From NCBI RefSeq assembly GCF_901538355.1, contig NZ_LR593887.1, positions 6,114,920-6,178,919 of the forward strand: a stretch of 64,000 nucleotides of DNA, in the 5' to 3' direction. Both the position numbers and the translations under genes were made by a program. Below, one piece after another: positions 36,846 through 45,897 of the stretch; the first letter of the stretch is position 1; the number at the start of each line of letters is the position of its first letter. This DNA comes from Tuwongella immobilis. Lineage in GTDB: Bacteria > Planctomycetota > Planctomycetia > Gemmatales > Gemmataceae. The notes under the pieces are model-generated. The model was not told the DNA's origin. It did not search any database and saw only the letters and a list, made by a program, of their open reading frames with translations.

Positions 36846-36932
36846 ATGAGTGGTCGTCGTCGTGGATCGGGTCGCCGGAAGGTCGGTCGCAAAAAGCGTC
36901 GCATGCGAGCACGGATCCGTCACCGCAAATAA
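36846..36932 (+). CDS. 28-residue very basic protein, possibly a small ribosomal-type protein
   Basis: ATG 36846 has a strong ribosome site (CAGGAGGGG) and opens MSGRRRGSGRRKVGRKKRRM followed by RARIRHRK and TAA. Nineteen or so of the 28 residues are Arg, Lys or His. The C-terminal KKRRMRARIRHRK pattern resembles the AURKAIP1/COX24 (mS38-like) short proteins annotated in many bacteria, which are thought to bind ribosomal RNA. The match is only by pattern. It stands alone between the secreted protein and the convergent SDR gene. Confidence 0.65.
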   Translation: MSGRRRGSGRRKVGRKKRRMRARIRHRK

Positions 36933-36985
36933 TCGACGCGGCGTCCTGCCGTTCCGGGTTTCCTCCGAAGCGCTTGTGGGCACGC

Positions 36986-37732
36986 TCACATGGTTCGGCC
37001 ACCATCAACGACCAAGACTTGTCCGGTTGTCAGTGTGGTTCCGGTTGCCAAGTAAATCACAGCGTCTGCAATGTCGTCTGGGGTCGCGGGACGCTTCAAC
37101 GGCGTCTGCGCCATGGCGGCTTCGATCATGTCCTGATGATCCGCCAGCCAACGCGTCTGCACCGGCCCCGGGGCGACCGCGTTGACACGAACTTTTGGCG
37201 CGAATGCTCGCGCCAAGGATTGTGTCATGCAGTTCAACGCCGCTTTGCTCGCCGCGTAGGGGATCGAACTCCCCGATCCGGCAATTCCCGCCACCGATGT
37301 CACATTCACAATATTCCCTTGCCGGGCTTGCAGGTGCGGCATCGCGGCGCGAATCGCCCAAAATGTCCCCTTGACATTCACATTGTAAATATCGTCCCAC
37401 ACTTCGGCCGTCAGTGCGTCCAAGTCCGTGTGTGGCACAAAGTGCGTCGTTCCCGCATTGTTGACCAGCACATCCAGCCCACCGAATTCGGCAATCGTCC
37501 GATCGATCATCGCGCGCACCGCCGACTCATCGGCCACACTCGCTTGATGCAGCAACACCGGCCCCCCCAGCGCCCGCGCCTCGGCGGCCGTCGCTTCGGC
37601 ATCACTCGCCGATCGGGAATAATTCACCACCACGGCGTAACCGAGTTTGGCAAAGCGCAGCACGCAGGCTCGGCCAATCCCCGTCGCCGAGCCTGTGACC
37701 AGCGCCACAGGCCGCGGAGAGGTTTCTGACAT
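36986..37732 (-). CDS. SDR-family 3-oxoacyl-ACP reductase-like enzyme
   Basis: A protein of 248 residues, the usual length for FabG-like short-chain dehydrogenases. It has the NAD(P)-binding TGSATGIG (13-20), NNAG at 91-94, catalytic Ser near 146 (VNVTSVAG) and the YAASK pair (Tyr159, Lys163). The ending GQVLVVDGGRTM is also typical. It is a cytoplasmic oxidoreductase; the exact substrate cannot be told from sequence, and no fatty-acid genes adjoin it. It lies 12 bases downstream of hemF on the same strand, so the two are probably co-transcribed. Confidence 0.85.
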   Translation of the reverse strand: MSETSPRPVALVTGSATGIGRACVLRFAKLGYAVVVNYSRSASDAEATAAEARALGGPVLLHQASVADESAVRAMIDRTIAEFGGLDVLVNNAGTTHFVPHTDLDALTAEVWDDIYNVNVKGTFWAIRAAMPHLQARQGNIVNVTSVAGIAGSGSSIPYAASKAALNCMTQSLARAFAPKVRVNAVAPGPVQTRWLADHQDMIEAAMAQTPLKRPATPDDIADAVIYLATGTTLTTGQVLVVDGGRTM

Positions 37733-37744
37733 GAATGCAAGTCC

Positions 37745-38659
37745 TTATGTGGATTGAGGAAGCGGCTCGTTGGCCCAGTCACGCGGCTTGAGCCAATATT
37801 CGGTCAACTTCGCCTCGGGCGTCCCCGCCTCGGGGCGATAATCGTAGATCCACTGCACATGCGGCGGCAGCGACATCAGAATCGATTCGATCCGGCCCGC
37901 CGTCTTCAGGCCGAAGATGGTGCCACGATCGTACACGAGATTGAATTCGACATAGCGACCCCGGCGATATTCTTGGAACTGCCGTTGTTGCGGGGTGTAC
38001 TCCAACCCTTTGCGTCGTTCGGCAATCGGGACATACGATTCGACAAACGCGCTGCCCGCATCTTTGACGAAGGCAAAGGTCCGCTCCGCATCGCCGGAGA
38101 GATAGTCGAAGAAGATTCCGCCCACGCCTCGGGCCTCGCCGCGATGATGCAGGAAGAAGTATTCATCGCAATCATGTTTCATCTTGGCATAATCTGCGAG
38201 TGGGGCATGCTTGTCGCAGACGGCCTTCCAGGTGCGGTGGAAGTGGACCACATCTTCCAGGAACGGGTAATACGGTGTTAAATCGCCGCCACCGCCGAAC
38301 CACCAGCGTTCCCCCTTGGTGAGGAATCGAAAGTTGGCATGAACCGTGGGCACCAACGGCGAGCGCGGATGGAACACAAGCGAGACGCCGGTGGCGGTAA
38401 AGTTCGTACCATCGCCGGGGAGTTGCTTGGCAAAGTCGGCGCTCATTTCGCCGTAGACTTCGGAGAATCCCACGCCGGCCTTTTCAAAGACCTTGCCTTC
38501 GGTCATGACGCGGCTTCGCCCACCGCCACCACCGGGACGTTCCCACGAATCTTCTTGAAATTTTCCGCCCCCATCGACCTGCTCAATGGCCGCGCAGATG
38601 CGATCTTGCAAATCTCGAAAGTATGTCACCGCTTCAGGATGCATCGAATGGGTCGTCAT
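37745..38659 (-). CDS. hemF: Oxygen-dependent coproporphyrinogen III oxidase
   Basis: A 304-residue protein from ATG 38659, preceded by GGAGG at ten bases; the length is standard for HemF. Family motifs: WERPGGGGGRSRVM near residue 39, VHANFRFLT near 107, WWFGGGGDLTPYYP at 119-132, HHRGEARGVGGIFFDYL, and GRYVEFNLVYDRGTIFGL. It carries out the oxidative decarboxylation of coproporphyrinogen III to protoporphyrinogen IX in haem synthesis, in the cytoplasm. It is followed by the SDR gene with a 12-base gap and diverges from the secreted protein gene to its right. Confidence 0.95.
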   Translation of the reverse strand: MTTHSMHPEAVTYFRDLQDRICAAIEQVDGGGKFQEDSWERPGGGGGRSRVMTEGKVFEKAGVGFSEVYGEMSADFAKQLPGDGTNFTATGVSLVFHPRSPLVPTVHANFRFLTKGERWWFGGGGDLTPYYPFLEDVVHFHRTWKAVCDKHAPLADYAKMKHDCDEYFFLHHRGEARGVGGIFFDYLSGDAERTFAFVKDAGSAFVESYVPIAERRKGLEYTPQQRQFQEYRRGRYVEFNLVYDRGTIFGLKTAGRIESILMSLPPHVQWIYDYRPEAGTPEAKLTEYWLKPRDWANEPLPQST

Positions 38660-38815
38660 GGCAGGAATCCTCCACCAGGGCCAGGAAGTAGGATGCAGGT
38701 AGGGTATCCGAAGCGACTCGGAAAGCAACCATTGCCGGAATGGACAAACCCGGTTAGGATCGGGACGCTGCAAAAGGTTGGTCCCGCGATGATCCCGTTC
38801 AGGAAGGAATCCGTC

Positions 38816-40396
38816 ATGACATCGTTGATCCGCAAGCTCGTGCTCTGCGTGGGGTTGCTGACGCTCCCGACGACCGTGCACGCGGTTGGTTTCGAGCCGA
38901 CAATTCGGGTTCAGATTCAGTCAATTGATACGTTGATGACCTTGGCCGAGAAGGCAGTGGATCGCTACGTGGCACCGGGGTTGGGCAAGAATCTCATTAG
39001 TGCTGCGCTGCGATCGTTGGGCGATGAGCCATTTGCCGGATTGGATCGCACCAAGCCGTTTGGCCTGTACGCCATCATCGACGAAAATCAGCTCGATAGC
39101 AAGCTGGTGCTGATGATCCCGACTCAGGATAGCAAGAAACTGCGGGAAAAACTCAAAAAACTCGACATCACCTTCCAAGACAACGCAGACAGCAACATCG
39201 CCACGGTCAACGTGCCGGATGTGCCGGTGCCGTTCTATTCGATTACCGCAGATGGCTATGCCTATTTGAGCGTGTTGAGCTCCGCGCCGCTGGAACCGAA
39301 GAACCGCCCCTGGGCCGCCGAAGTGTTCCGCAAGAAGGAATCGGCACTGGTGAGCGTGAGTGTGAATTTGGACAATCTGCCGAAATCGTACAAAGAAGCC
39401 GCCACGACAATGGTGGAAACCGCCGCGCTGGACATCAAGGAAGCCAAGGGGCCAAGCTGGGCCGGACTGGTCGGCGCGATGATTGGCAACCTGGGCAGCG
39501 AACTCATCAATCAAACCACGGAACTGACCTACCGGCTCAACCTGGCGCCCGAAACCAGCATGCTGGAATTGGAAATGGAACTGACCCCGAAGGCGGGGAG
39601 CAGCCTGGCCAAGACGATCCAAGACCGCAAGCCGGTGGGCAACCACTTCACCGGGGTGGCGTCGCCGGATTCGACGGCGGCAGTCCTGCTGCATGCGCCG
39701 TTGTTCAATTCCGACCTGCGGAAAATTGTCGGCGCGATGCTCAAAGATGCCGAGCCGAACGATCCCAAGGGCCCCGCGCTCATTGGCAAAGCCGCGCTCG
39801 ATTCGTTGAAGCAAGCCGTGGAATCGGGCAATCTCGATCTCGCGCTCAGCCTGCGCGGGCCGGATTCGGATAAGCACTATTCCGTGGTGCTGGTGACGAG
39901 CATGCCGAACGCCGATGCGGTGCTAGCAGCCATTCGCAAGGAACTGCCCAATCGCAAGGGTGGGCCGAAGATTACCGACACCGAGAAACTCGACGGTGCC
40001 AGCATTCTGGAAATCGATCTGGATGGCGCATTGCCCCCGTTCGTGGCCGATCTGGTCAGCGATACGAGCAAGCTGAAAATCGCATTCGCGAAAGATCGCC
40101 TGATCGTCTCACTTGGACCGGATAGCAAAGCGCTGATTCAAGAAGCCATCGCCGTCAAGCCGTCGCCCGCCTCGCCAGTGCGGTTGACGTTTTCCGCCAA
40201 GCGCTTGCAAAGCCTGCTGGAAACCATTGCCCCGCCGGAAGTTGCGGATGGCTTTAGCCGCGTCTGGCCGAAGAATCCCGACCTGACCACCATGGTCGAT
40301 CTGAACATCACCAGTGGCAGTTCGCTGAAGGTGAAGCTCAGCCTGAATATCGGCCTGTTCAGCTTCGGAATGGTCGCCCGCAGCACGGCCCCGTGA
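38816..40396 (+). CDS. Secreted protein of unknown function
   Basis: A 526-residue protein. ATG 38816 is selected because AGGAAGG precedes it and it starts a signal peptide (MTSLIRKLVLCVGLLTLP, cleavage after VHA). The mature part alternates beta and helical segments (DSKLVLMIPTQDSKKLREKL; HYSVVLVTSMPNADAVLAAI) in what may be two similar halves. The last 50 residues are hydrophobic strands. It resembles a family of exported planctomycete proteins without known role; no enzymatic motif is visible. Confidence 0.7.
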   Translation: MTSLIRKLVLCVGLLTLPTTVHAVGFEPTIRVQIQSIDTLMTLAEKAVDRYVAPGLGKNLISAALRSLGDEPFAGLDRTKPFGLYAIIDENQLDSKLVLMIPTQDSKKLREKLKKLDITFQDNADSNIATVNVPDVPVPFYSITADGYAYLSVLSSAPLEPKNRPWAAEVFRKKESALVSVSVNLDNLPKSYKEAATTMVETAALDIKEAKGPSWAGLVGAMIGNLGSELINQTTELTYRLNLAPETSMLELEMELTPKAGSSLAKTIQDRKPVGNHFTGVASPDSTAAVLLHAPLFNSDLRKIVGAMLKDAEPNDPKGPALIGKAALDSLKQAVESGNLDLALSLRGPDSDKHYSVVLVTSMPNADAVLAAIRKELPNRKGGPKITDTEKLDGASILEIDLDGALPPFVADLVSDTSKLKIAFAKDRLIVSLGPDSKALIQEAIAVKPSPASPVRLTFSAKRLQSLLETIAPPEVADGFSRVWPKNPDLTTMVDLNITSGSSLKVKLSLNIGLFSFGMVARSTAP

Positions 40397-40559
40397 TTCT
40401 CGCGGAGTCGGCCCCTCGCCCTGGGCGGCGGGTCGATCCCGCTCGCAACATCGTCCCCCCGGCTGTCTCGACTGCGAATTCGCTTCGCGGTCAGACAATC
40501 GGGGGTTTGTTACTAGGTTGGCCAGACTCGACATGCGGTCATCGGGAGGGTTCGCATTC

Positions 40560-40970
40560 ATGGGCATGGATCTATCCGGTCCCGGTGGGGAATTCTGGTG
40601 GGATTTCTTCCGGTGGCCGAAACTGCTGCGGATCGCCTTGCGACACGGTTGGGAACCCGCCGGCACCCTGTTGCCGCTGGTGGAAACCGTCGAATTCCCG
40701 GAAGAAGATTGGGACGGCGGCTATGTCTCGAATGACCATCAATTGGTAACCGCCGAAGATGCCGCCGCGCTGGCGGATGCGCTGGAGCGTGCCCTGCCGA
40801 CAATCTCCGACACGGTCACGTTGACGGATGCCGAGCGGGACCAGTGGGAACCCACCGACGAAACCGAACGCGCTGCCAGCGATTTGCGGTCGCTCAGCGG
40901 CCCAGTTTGGAAAGCCGCCATCCGCGAGTTCATCGAATTCTGCCGCGCCGGTGGATTCACGATCGGTTGA
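40560..40970 (+). CDS. Conserved hypothetical protein
   Basis: A 136-residue protein from ATG 40560, which has GGGAGGG nine bases upstream. It starts MGMDLSGPGGEFWWDFFRWP and is acidic overall with many Trp in the first third. The middle (DHQLVTAEDAAALADALERA) is helical, and the end (LSGPVWKAAIREFIEFCRAG) is an amphipathic helix. No signal peptide. Small proteins of this style, beginning with a short beta part and carrying a Trp/Phe-rich start, are widespread in planctomycetes and other bacteria with no function known to me. Confidence 0.65.
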   Translation: MGMDLSGPGGEFWWDFFRWPKLLRIALRHGWEPAGTLLPLVETVEFPEEDWDGGYVSNDHQLVTAEDAAALADALERALPTISDTVTLTDAERDQWEPTDETERAASDLRSLSGPVWKAAIREFIEFCRAGGFTIG

Positions 40971-41104
40971 TCGCGGATTCACCATCGGTTAAACCCTGTA
41001 ACAATTGTCGGAATGAATCCGTATTCCAATCGAGACGTTGACACCGGCTGTGGAATGGGCAACGATCGCCGAATCGTTCGATGATTCCTGACGAGAGAAA
41101 CCGC

Positions 41105-41482
41105 ATGAAGGTGGCATTGGATATTGATGGGACCATCTCGGAACATCCGCAATTTTTCGCCTGGCTGTCTCAGCAGTTGCAGCAAGCCGGGCATTCGGTT
41201 CTGATTCTGACTTTCCGAGACCCCGCCCGAGAGGCGCACACACGAGCGGAACTGACCAACTGGGGAATCGTCTTCGATGCGTTGGTGTTTGCGGAAAGTA
41301 TGACCGCCAAGGGACCTCTGTGTGGCATCCATGGCGTGGAACTATTGTTCGAAGATCAAGACGAATGCATCGTCAATGTGCCGGAACGGGTGCTGGTGTT
41401 CAAAATTCGCAATGGCGGGAATTTCGACTTTGACTCGCAACAGTGGGTCAGCACGGCTCGGCTGACGCAATTGCTGCGATAA
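41105..41482 (+). CDS. HAD-superfamily phosphatase-like protein
   Basis: A 125-residue protein from ATG 41105 (GAGAGAAA upstream). It starts with MKVALDIDGTISEHPQFFAW, the HAD motif I (DxDGT). LILTFRDP supplies the motif II Thr, a Lys occurs in TAKGPLCGIHG, and motif IV-like acidic residues occur in LLFEDQDECI. It is short for a HAD enzyme and has no cap domain, like the small nucleotidase- or polynucleotide-phosphatase-type members. It probably dephosphorylates a small molecule; substrate unknown. No operon partner is obvious. Confidence 0.75.
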   Translation: MKVALDIDGTISEHPQFFAWLSQQLQQAGHSVLILTFRDPAREAHTRAELTNWGIVFDALVFAESMTAKGPLCGIHGVELLFEDQDECIVNVPERVLVFKIRNGGNFDFDSQQWVSTARLTQLLR

Positions 41483-41616
41483 CGATTTCGGCGAACGAAA
41501 ACGACCGTCGGAATTGGGACGGTTCGCCCCAGTTTCCGGCGGTCGCAAGCGATGAGAACTCGCTCATTCACGATCGCAATTCCCAACGGATCGGGAATCG
41601 GCGTGAACGCGAGAGC

Positions 41617-41940
41617 TTAGTCGTTGTACTTCACCGACTTAACCTTGACCACTTCCTTGTCCTTCACCTTGCTCACCGTGCCAACGACTTCGCCGGCCTT
41701 CGGGGTGGAGCAGGTGTCGCCATGGTACTTCTTGTGGGCAGCGGTGTCGAAGTAGATCACCTTGTCGCCAACCTTGATGACGGTTTCGCACTTCTTGGCG
41801 ATGCCCAGATCGCACTTGGCGCAGGTCACGGTGCCCTTGAGGGTCACTTCCTTGGCGGCGGGCTTGTCTTCGGCTTGCACCGTGAACGACAGACCCATGG
41901 CGATGACGCCCATAACCAGCGCAGCAAACAACTGACGCAT
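41617..41940 (-). CDS. Small secreted cysteine-containing protein
   Basis: A 107-residue protein. ATG 41940 is preceded by GGAGG at nine bases and starts a signal peptide (MRQLFAALVMGVIAMGLSFT, cleavage after VQA). The mature part has TLKGTVTCAKCDLGIAKKCE with a CxxC and a third Cys, then repeated KVGDKV/KVKDKE strands. It looks like a small beta-barrel exported protein of the kind annotated DUF6370 in planctomycetes, possibly metal-binding. The gene stands alone. Confidence 0.7.
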   Translation of the reverse strand: MRQLFAALVMGVIAMGLSFTVQAEDKPAAKEVTLKGTVTCAKCDLGIAKKCETVIKVGDKVIYFDTAAHKKYHGDTCSTPKAGEVVGTVSKVKDKEVVKVKSVKYND

Positions 41941-42177
41941 GTGAGGAACCTCCAAAATTTGTCTTCAACGCATCGCTTCGTCTTGATCGCCCAATAGATG
42001 GGCAAAAATTCAAGAGAAGTGACGCCTACTATACCGCCTGGCAAAATCGATCGCAACGTCGCAGATTGTCTTTTGTGATTCGCTTTCTGAACAGTGGGCC
42101 ATTGACGATTGCGGAAGGGAATCCTACAGTGGATGTTTTGTGGGACTGCTGTCCTACACAGGTATGCTGGTTTGGAC

Positions 42178-43083
42178 ATGAACGAAGCGATCCAAAAAGC
42201 GCAAGTGCTGATTGAAGCGTTGCGTTACATCCGCACCTTTCGCAATCATCACACGGTCATCAAGCTGGGCGGCAGCGCGATGGAAGATCCGGCTGCACTC
42301 CGCACGACGCTGGAAGCCGTCGTGTTTATGGAGACAGTCGGCCTGCGCCCGATTCTGATTCACGGTGGCGGCAAACCGATCGACCGCGCCATGGCCGCAT
42401 CCGGGCTGAAACCGCAAAAGATTCAAGGCCGCCGCGTCACCGACCCGGACACGCTGGCGATTGTCGTGCGGGTGTTGCGCGAAGAAATCAATACCGGCAT
42501 CGTGCAGCAGATTCGCGAACTCGGCGGGCGAGCGGTTGGCCTGCACACCGGGCCACTGCAAGCGCTGTTCGGCCACAAGCTGCTGCTGCCCGGCGATGAT
42601 GGCACGCTGATCGATCTGGGCCAAGTTGGGGAAGTGACCAGCGTGGATGGCGAGATGATTTTGGATTTCGCCGCCGCGGGCCGGATTCCGGTCATCCCAT
42701 CGTTGGCCATTGGCGGAGACGGCGGTTGGTTGAATATCAACGCCGACACCGCCGCCAGCGCGGTGGCAGCGAACCTCAAGGCCGAGAAATTCATCCTGTT
42801 GACGGACACCCCGGGCATCCTCCGCGATCGCAACGATCCAACTTCGCTGCTCACCAGCCTGGATGCCGAGGATTGCCGCCAGTTGATTGCCGATGGCATC
42901 ATCGATAGTGGCATGATCCCCAAGGTTGAAGCCTGCTTAGACAGTCTCCGCCAAGGCGTGCTGAAAACGCACATCGTGGACGGCCGATTGCGTTATTCGC
43001 TGCTGCTGGAAATCTATACCCACTCGGGGGTTGGGACGGAAATCGTTCTGACTCGCGCCGAGCGAGCGATTCCCCGCCGCTAA
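42178..43083 (+). CDS. argB: Acetylglutamate kinase
   Basis: A protein of 301 residues from ATG 42178, close to the usual 280-300. Key elements are the N-terminal VIKLGGSAM near residue 27, the substrate site LIHGGGKPIDRAM near 60, INADTAASAVAANLKAEKFI (nucleotide region) near 190 and LLTDTPGIL. The C-terminal IDSGMIPKVEACLDSL is typical of ArgB. It phosphorylates N-acetylglutamate in arginine synthesis, in the cytoplasm. The N-terminal extension of about 20 residues may belong to the arginine-sensitive type. It heads an argB-argD-argF cluster with gaps of 76 and 41 bases. Confidence 0.95.
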   Translation: MNEAIQKAQVLIEALRYIRTFRNHHTVIKLGGSAMEDPAALRTTLEAVVFMETVGLRPILIHGGGKPIDRAMAASGLKPQKIQGRRVTDPDTLAIVVRVLREEINTGIVQQIRELGGRAVGLHTGPLQALFGHKLLLPGDDGTLIDLGQVGEVTSVDGEMILDFAAAGRIPVIPSLAIGGDGGWLNINADTAASAVAANLKAEKFILLTDTPGILRDRNDPTSLLTSLDAEDCRQLIADGIIDSGMIPKVEACLDSLRQGVLKTHIVDGRLRYSLLLEIYTHSGVGTEIVLTRAERAIPRR

Positions 43084-43159
43084 GCGATGCCCGTTGAGGT
43101 GTTGCAGCCGTATTCCAAGGTTGGTTCCGATTTCATTGCAAGGGGTGACCCAAACTCAC

Positions 43160-44386
43160 ATGGCTACCGCGACCTATTCCACGCCGGACATCATGGCCCT
43201 GGCTCAGCAATACCTGATTGGAAATTACACCCGCTACCCCGTTTGCTTGGTGCGTGGTGAAGGGTCGCTGGTGTGGGACGCCGAGGGGAATCGCTACATC
43301 GATTTCTTCCCCGGCTGGGGTTGCGGCCTGTTGGGGCACTGCCCGCCGCGCATCGTGGACGCCGTCCGCGAACAAGTCGCCCAGTTGATCCATGTGCCCA
43401 ACACTTGGTACACCGAACCGCAAGCTCTGCTGGCACAAGCACTTGTGGAACGCGGCTCGTTCCCCGGAAAAGCCTTCTTCTGCAACAGCGGCACCGAAGC
43501 CAACGAAGCGGCCATCAAGTTGGCGCGGCTCTACGGGTCGGCCAATCCCAACGCCCAGGGCAAGCCACGCTACAAAATCGTCACCATGACGAATTCGTTC
43601 CATGGCCGAACCTTCGCCGCGTTGAGTGCGACCGCTCAGCCGAAGTATCATCATGGCGTCGAACCGATGCTGCCCGGATTCTTGTACGCGCCGCATGGCG
43701 ATCTCGACGCCGTCCGCAAACTGATCGACTCCGAAACAATCGGCATTATGTTGGAACCCATTCAGGGCGAAGGGGGCATCAACCTGCCGCCGGAAGGCTA
43801 CCTGGAAGGGCTGCGGGCCATTTGCGATGAGCACAACATGCTGCTCATTTTCGACGAAGTGCAGACCGGCATGGGCCGCACCGGCAAATGGTACGCATAC
43901 CAACATTGGAATCTCACTCCGGATATTGTCACGCTCGCCAAGGCATTGGCCGGCGGTGTCGCCTGCGGGGGACTCGTCGCCAAGTCGGAAGTGGCCCAAT
44001 ATCTGAAGCCCGGCACCCACGCCGCAACCTTCGGTGGCAATCCACTTTCCGCCCGCGCGGCCCTGGCCACCATCGAAACCATCGACGCCGAGGGACTGCT
44101 GGAGCGCAGCCTGCAACTGGGCCAACGATTCGCCGAGCGATTCAACGCCCTGAAGGAACGCTGCCCGCTGATTCACGACGTGCGGGTGCGTGGGGTGATG
44201 ATTGGCGTCGAGCTGGTCCGCGAGGGTGCCCCGATTGTCAAGGGCTGCTTGGAGCGTGGCCTGCTGATTAACGTCACCCATGGCACGGTGATTCGCTTGC
44301 TGCCGGCCATGAATTTGTCGGATGAACTGTTTGACGAGGGGTGCGACATCCTGGAAGAGGTGCTGCTGGCCCACGCCGCAACCTGA
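43160..44386 (+). CDS. argD: Acetylornithine aminotransferase
   Basis: A protein of 408 residues from ATG 43160. Class III aminotransferase motifs are visible: FFCNSGTEANEAAIKLAR near residue 108, SFHGRTFAAL near 148, LIFDEVQTGMGRTG near 235, and the PLP lysine in TLAKALAGGV near 262. It converts N-acetylglutamate semialdehyde to N-acetylornithine using glutamate, the step after ArgB and ArgC in arginine synthesis. It lies between argB and argF on the same strand, which supports ArgD over other omega-aminotransferases. Confidence 0.95.
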   Translation: MATATYSTPDIMALAQQYLIGNYTRYPVCLVRGEGSLVWDAEGNRYIDFFPGWGCGLLGHCPPRIVDAVREQVAQLIHVPNTWYTEPQALLAQALVERGSFPGKAFFCNSGTEANEAAIKLARLYGSANPNAQGKPRYKIVTMTNSFHGRTFAALSATAQPKYHHGVEPMLPGFLYAPHGDLDAVRKLIDSETIGIMLEPIQGEGGINLPPEGYLEGLRAICDEHNMLLIFDEVQTGMGRTGKWYAYQHWNLTPDIVTLAKALAGGVACGGLVAKSEVAQYLKPGTHAATFGGNPLSARAALATIETIDAEGLLERSLQLGQRFAERFNALKERCPLIHDVRVRGVMIGVELVREGAPIVKGCLERGLLINVTHGTVIRLLPAMNLSDELFDEGCDILEEVLLAHAAT

Positions 44387-44427
44387 ATCCTACCAATGAC
44401 TTCTGACCGAGTGGGAATGAAACCGAA

Positions 44428-45363
44428 ATGAGTGTCCTTCACCGAGTGGAACCGATGCGGCATTTTCTGCATCTGCTCGATCTAACCGGCGAGCAAATTT
44501 CCGAGCTGCTGACCGAAGCGATTCGCTTCAAGGCGGCTCGTGCGCGACGTGCCTTGCCCAAACCGTTGGCCGATCGCGTGATCGCTCTGGTGTTCGAGAA
44601 ACCCTCGTTGCGCACTCGCGTCAGCTTCGAATCCGCCATCCTGCAACTGGGCGGCTCCAGCCTCTATTTGGCCGGGGCCGATGTCGGGCTGGGCTGGCGG
44701 GAATCGAACGCGGACATCGCCCGCACCTTGAATCAATTCGTCGATGCCGTCGTTCTGCGCGTCTTCAAGCAATCGACGCTCGATGAATTGGCTCGCTGGT
44801 CGAGTATTCCCATTGTCAACGGATTATCTGATCTCGAACATCCCTGCCAAGCTCTGGCGGATGTGATGACGATTGTGGAACTCTTTGGCACCGTCGCTGG
44901 CAAGACTGTGACGTTTGTGGGCGATGGCAACAACGTCTCGCGCTCGCTGGCCGTCGCGGTCGGCAAGCTCGGCGGCACGTTTATCCTGTCGGCCCCAGCC
45001 GGATACGGCTTTGATGCGGAATTCACCCAGTGGTATGCCACGAACATCGGCAACCCCCTGAGCGAAATCAGCGATCCCACCGCCGCGGTTGCCCATGCGG
45101 ATGTCATTTACACCGACGTCTGGACAAGCATGGGCCAAGAAGCCGAGCGCGAAAAGCGGCTCAAGGATTTCACCGGCTATCAGGTCAATGAATCGCTGCT
45201 GGCCAAGGCACCTTCGCACACCAAAGTGCTACACTGCCTCCCGGCCCACCGCGATGAAGAGATCACCGATGGCGTCATGGAAAGCCCGGCAAGTGTGGTT
45301 TTCCAGCAAGCGGGCAATCGCATGTACGCCCAAATGGCCGTCCTTGCCAAACTCGTCAGCTAA
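44428..45363 (+). CDS. argF: Ornithine carbamoyltransferase
   Basis: A 311-residue protein, the expected length. The carbamoyl-phosphate loop appears as EKPSLRTRVSFE near residue 53 (SLRTR instead of the common STRTR). The ornithine part is seen in LEHPCQALADVMT near 133, FVGDGNNVSRSL near 162, YTDVWTSMGQE near 227 and HCLPAHRDEEI near 270. ATG 44428 follows GGGAATGAAA; the second Met at 44455 is an alternative. It makes citrulline from ornithine. It is last in argB-argD-argF and is followed by a strong hairpin. The Ser-Leu substitution is also known in other OTCases, so activity is expected. Confidence 0.95.
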   Translation: MSVLHRVEPMRHFLHLLDLTGEQISELLTEAIRFKAARARRALPKPLADRVIALVFEKPSLRTRVSFESAILQLGGSSLYLAGADVGLGWRESNADIARTLNQFVDAVVLRVFKQSTLDELARWSSIPIVNGLSDLEHPCQALADVMTIVELFGTVAGKTVTFVGDGNNVSRSLAVAVGKLGGTFILSAPAGYGFDAEFTQWYATNIGNPLSEISDPTAAVAHADVIYTDVWTSMGQEAEREKRLKDFTGYQVNESLLAKAPSHTKVLHCLPAHRDEEITDGVMESPASVVFQQAGNRMYAQMAVLAKLVS

Positions 45364-45385
45364 TCGACGCAAACGCTCGATCATC

Positions 45386-45436
45386 ACACCCCTTGCCCCG
45401 CGAATATCGATTCGTGGCGCAGGGGGTGTTCGTTTT
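45386..45436 (+). terminator. Terminator after argF
   Basis: ACACCCC pairs with GGGGTGT at the base, and CCGCGAAT pairs imperfectly with ATTCGTGG near the loop; TCGTTTT follows. It starts 23 bases past the argF stop, as expected for an intrinsic terminator of the arginine cluster. Confidence 0.65.
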
Positions 45437-45565
45437 CCGGGTGCGGGTGCGTTGCGACTCTCGATGAATCGAATCGGGAAGCGACACCGAGTTGGGTGGT
45501 GAATGAAATGCGGAGTCGATCCCATTCCGCGGATTGGAATCATTGTTGGATGTGGTGTCAAACGA

Positions 45566-45597
45566 AAAAAGAGCCACGGGATTCCCGTGACTCTTTC
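45566..45597 (-). terminator. Intrinsic terminator of tRNA-Leu
   Basis: Read on the minus strand, AAAGAGTCACGGG and CCGTGGCTCTTT form a stem around AAT, followed by a run of T. It lies directly after the tRNA-Leu 3' end, so it is its terminator. Confidence 0.75.
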
Positions 45598-45599
45598 AG

Positions 45600-45683
45600 T
45601 GCCGAGGAGAGGACTTGAACCTCCACCCCCTTGCGAGGACTAGCTCCTGAGGCTAGCGCGTCTGCCAATTCCGCCACCTCGGC
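45600..45683 (-). tRNA. tRNA-Leu(CAG)
   Basis: An 84-nt class II tRNA with GCCGAGG/CCTCGGC acceptor stem, D-arm GGCGGAATTGGCAGACGC, anticodon loop CTCAGGA (anticodon CAG, codon CUG), a long variable arm and the T-loop TTCAAGT. All stems pair. CCA is not encoded. Confidence 0.95.
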
Positions 45684-45897
45684 ATTTCGATCAATCGTCG
45701 TTGTCAATCGGGTGATTGCCAACGTCAATAAACGCATCATAGAGGTGATTTTAGGTTCGTCAAGGGGAGATTCTGCGCGGGTTTGCTCTCGGATTGGTGG
45801 CAGGGGGAAAGTGGTTTCTGGATCGCCCGCTGGCTACTAATCTGGCGAGGCTGATTCGCGGCCCGGTCCCGGTTCTTGGCATTGCGGAGTGGATTGC

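Noticed and set aside
36752-37729. A 325-codon plus-strand frame over the SDR gene
   Set aside because: It is antisense to a clear SDR enzyme and overlaps the 28-residue basic gene; composition is typical of a shadow frame.
43133-44374. A 413-codon frame antisense to argD
   Set aside because: It mirrors the aminotransferase codons and has no recognisable motifs; argD is beyond doubt.
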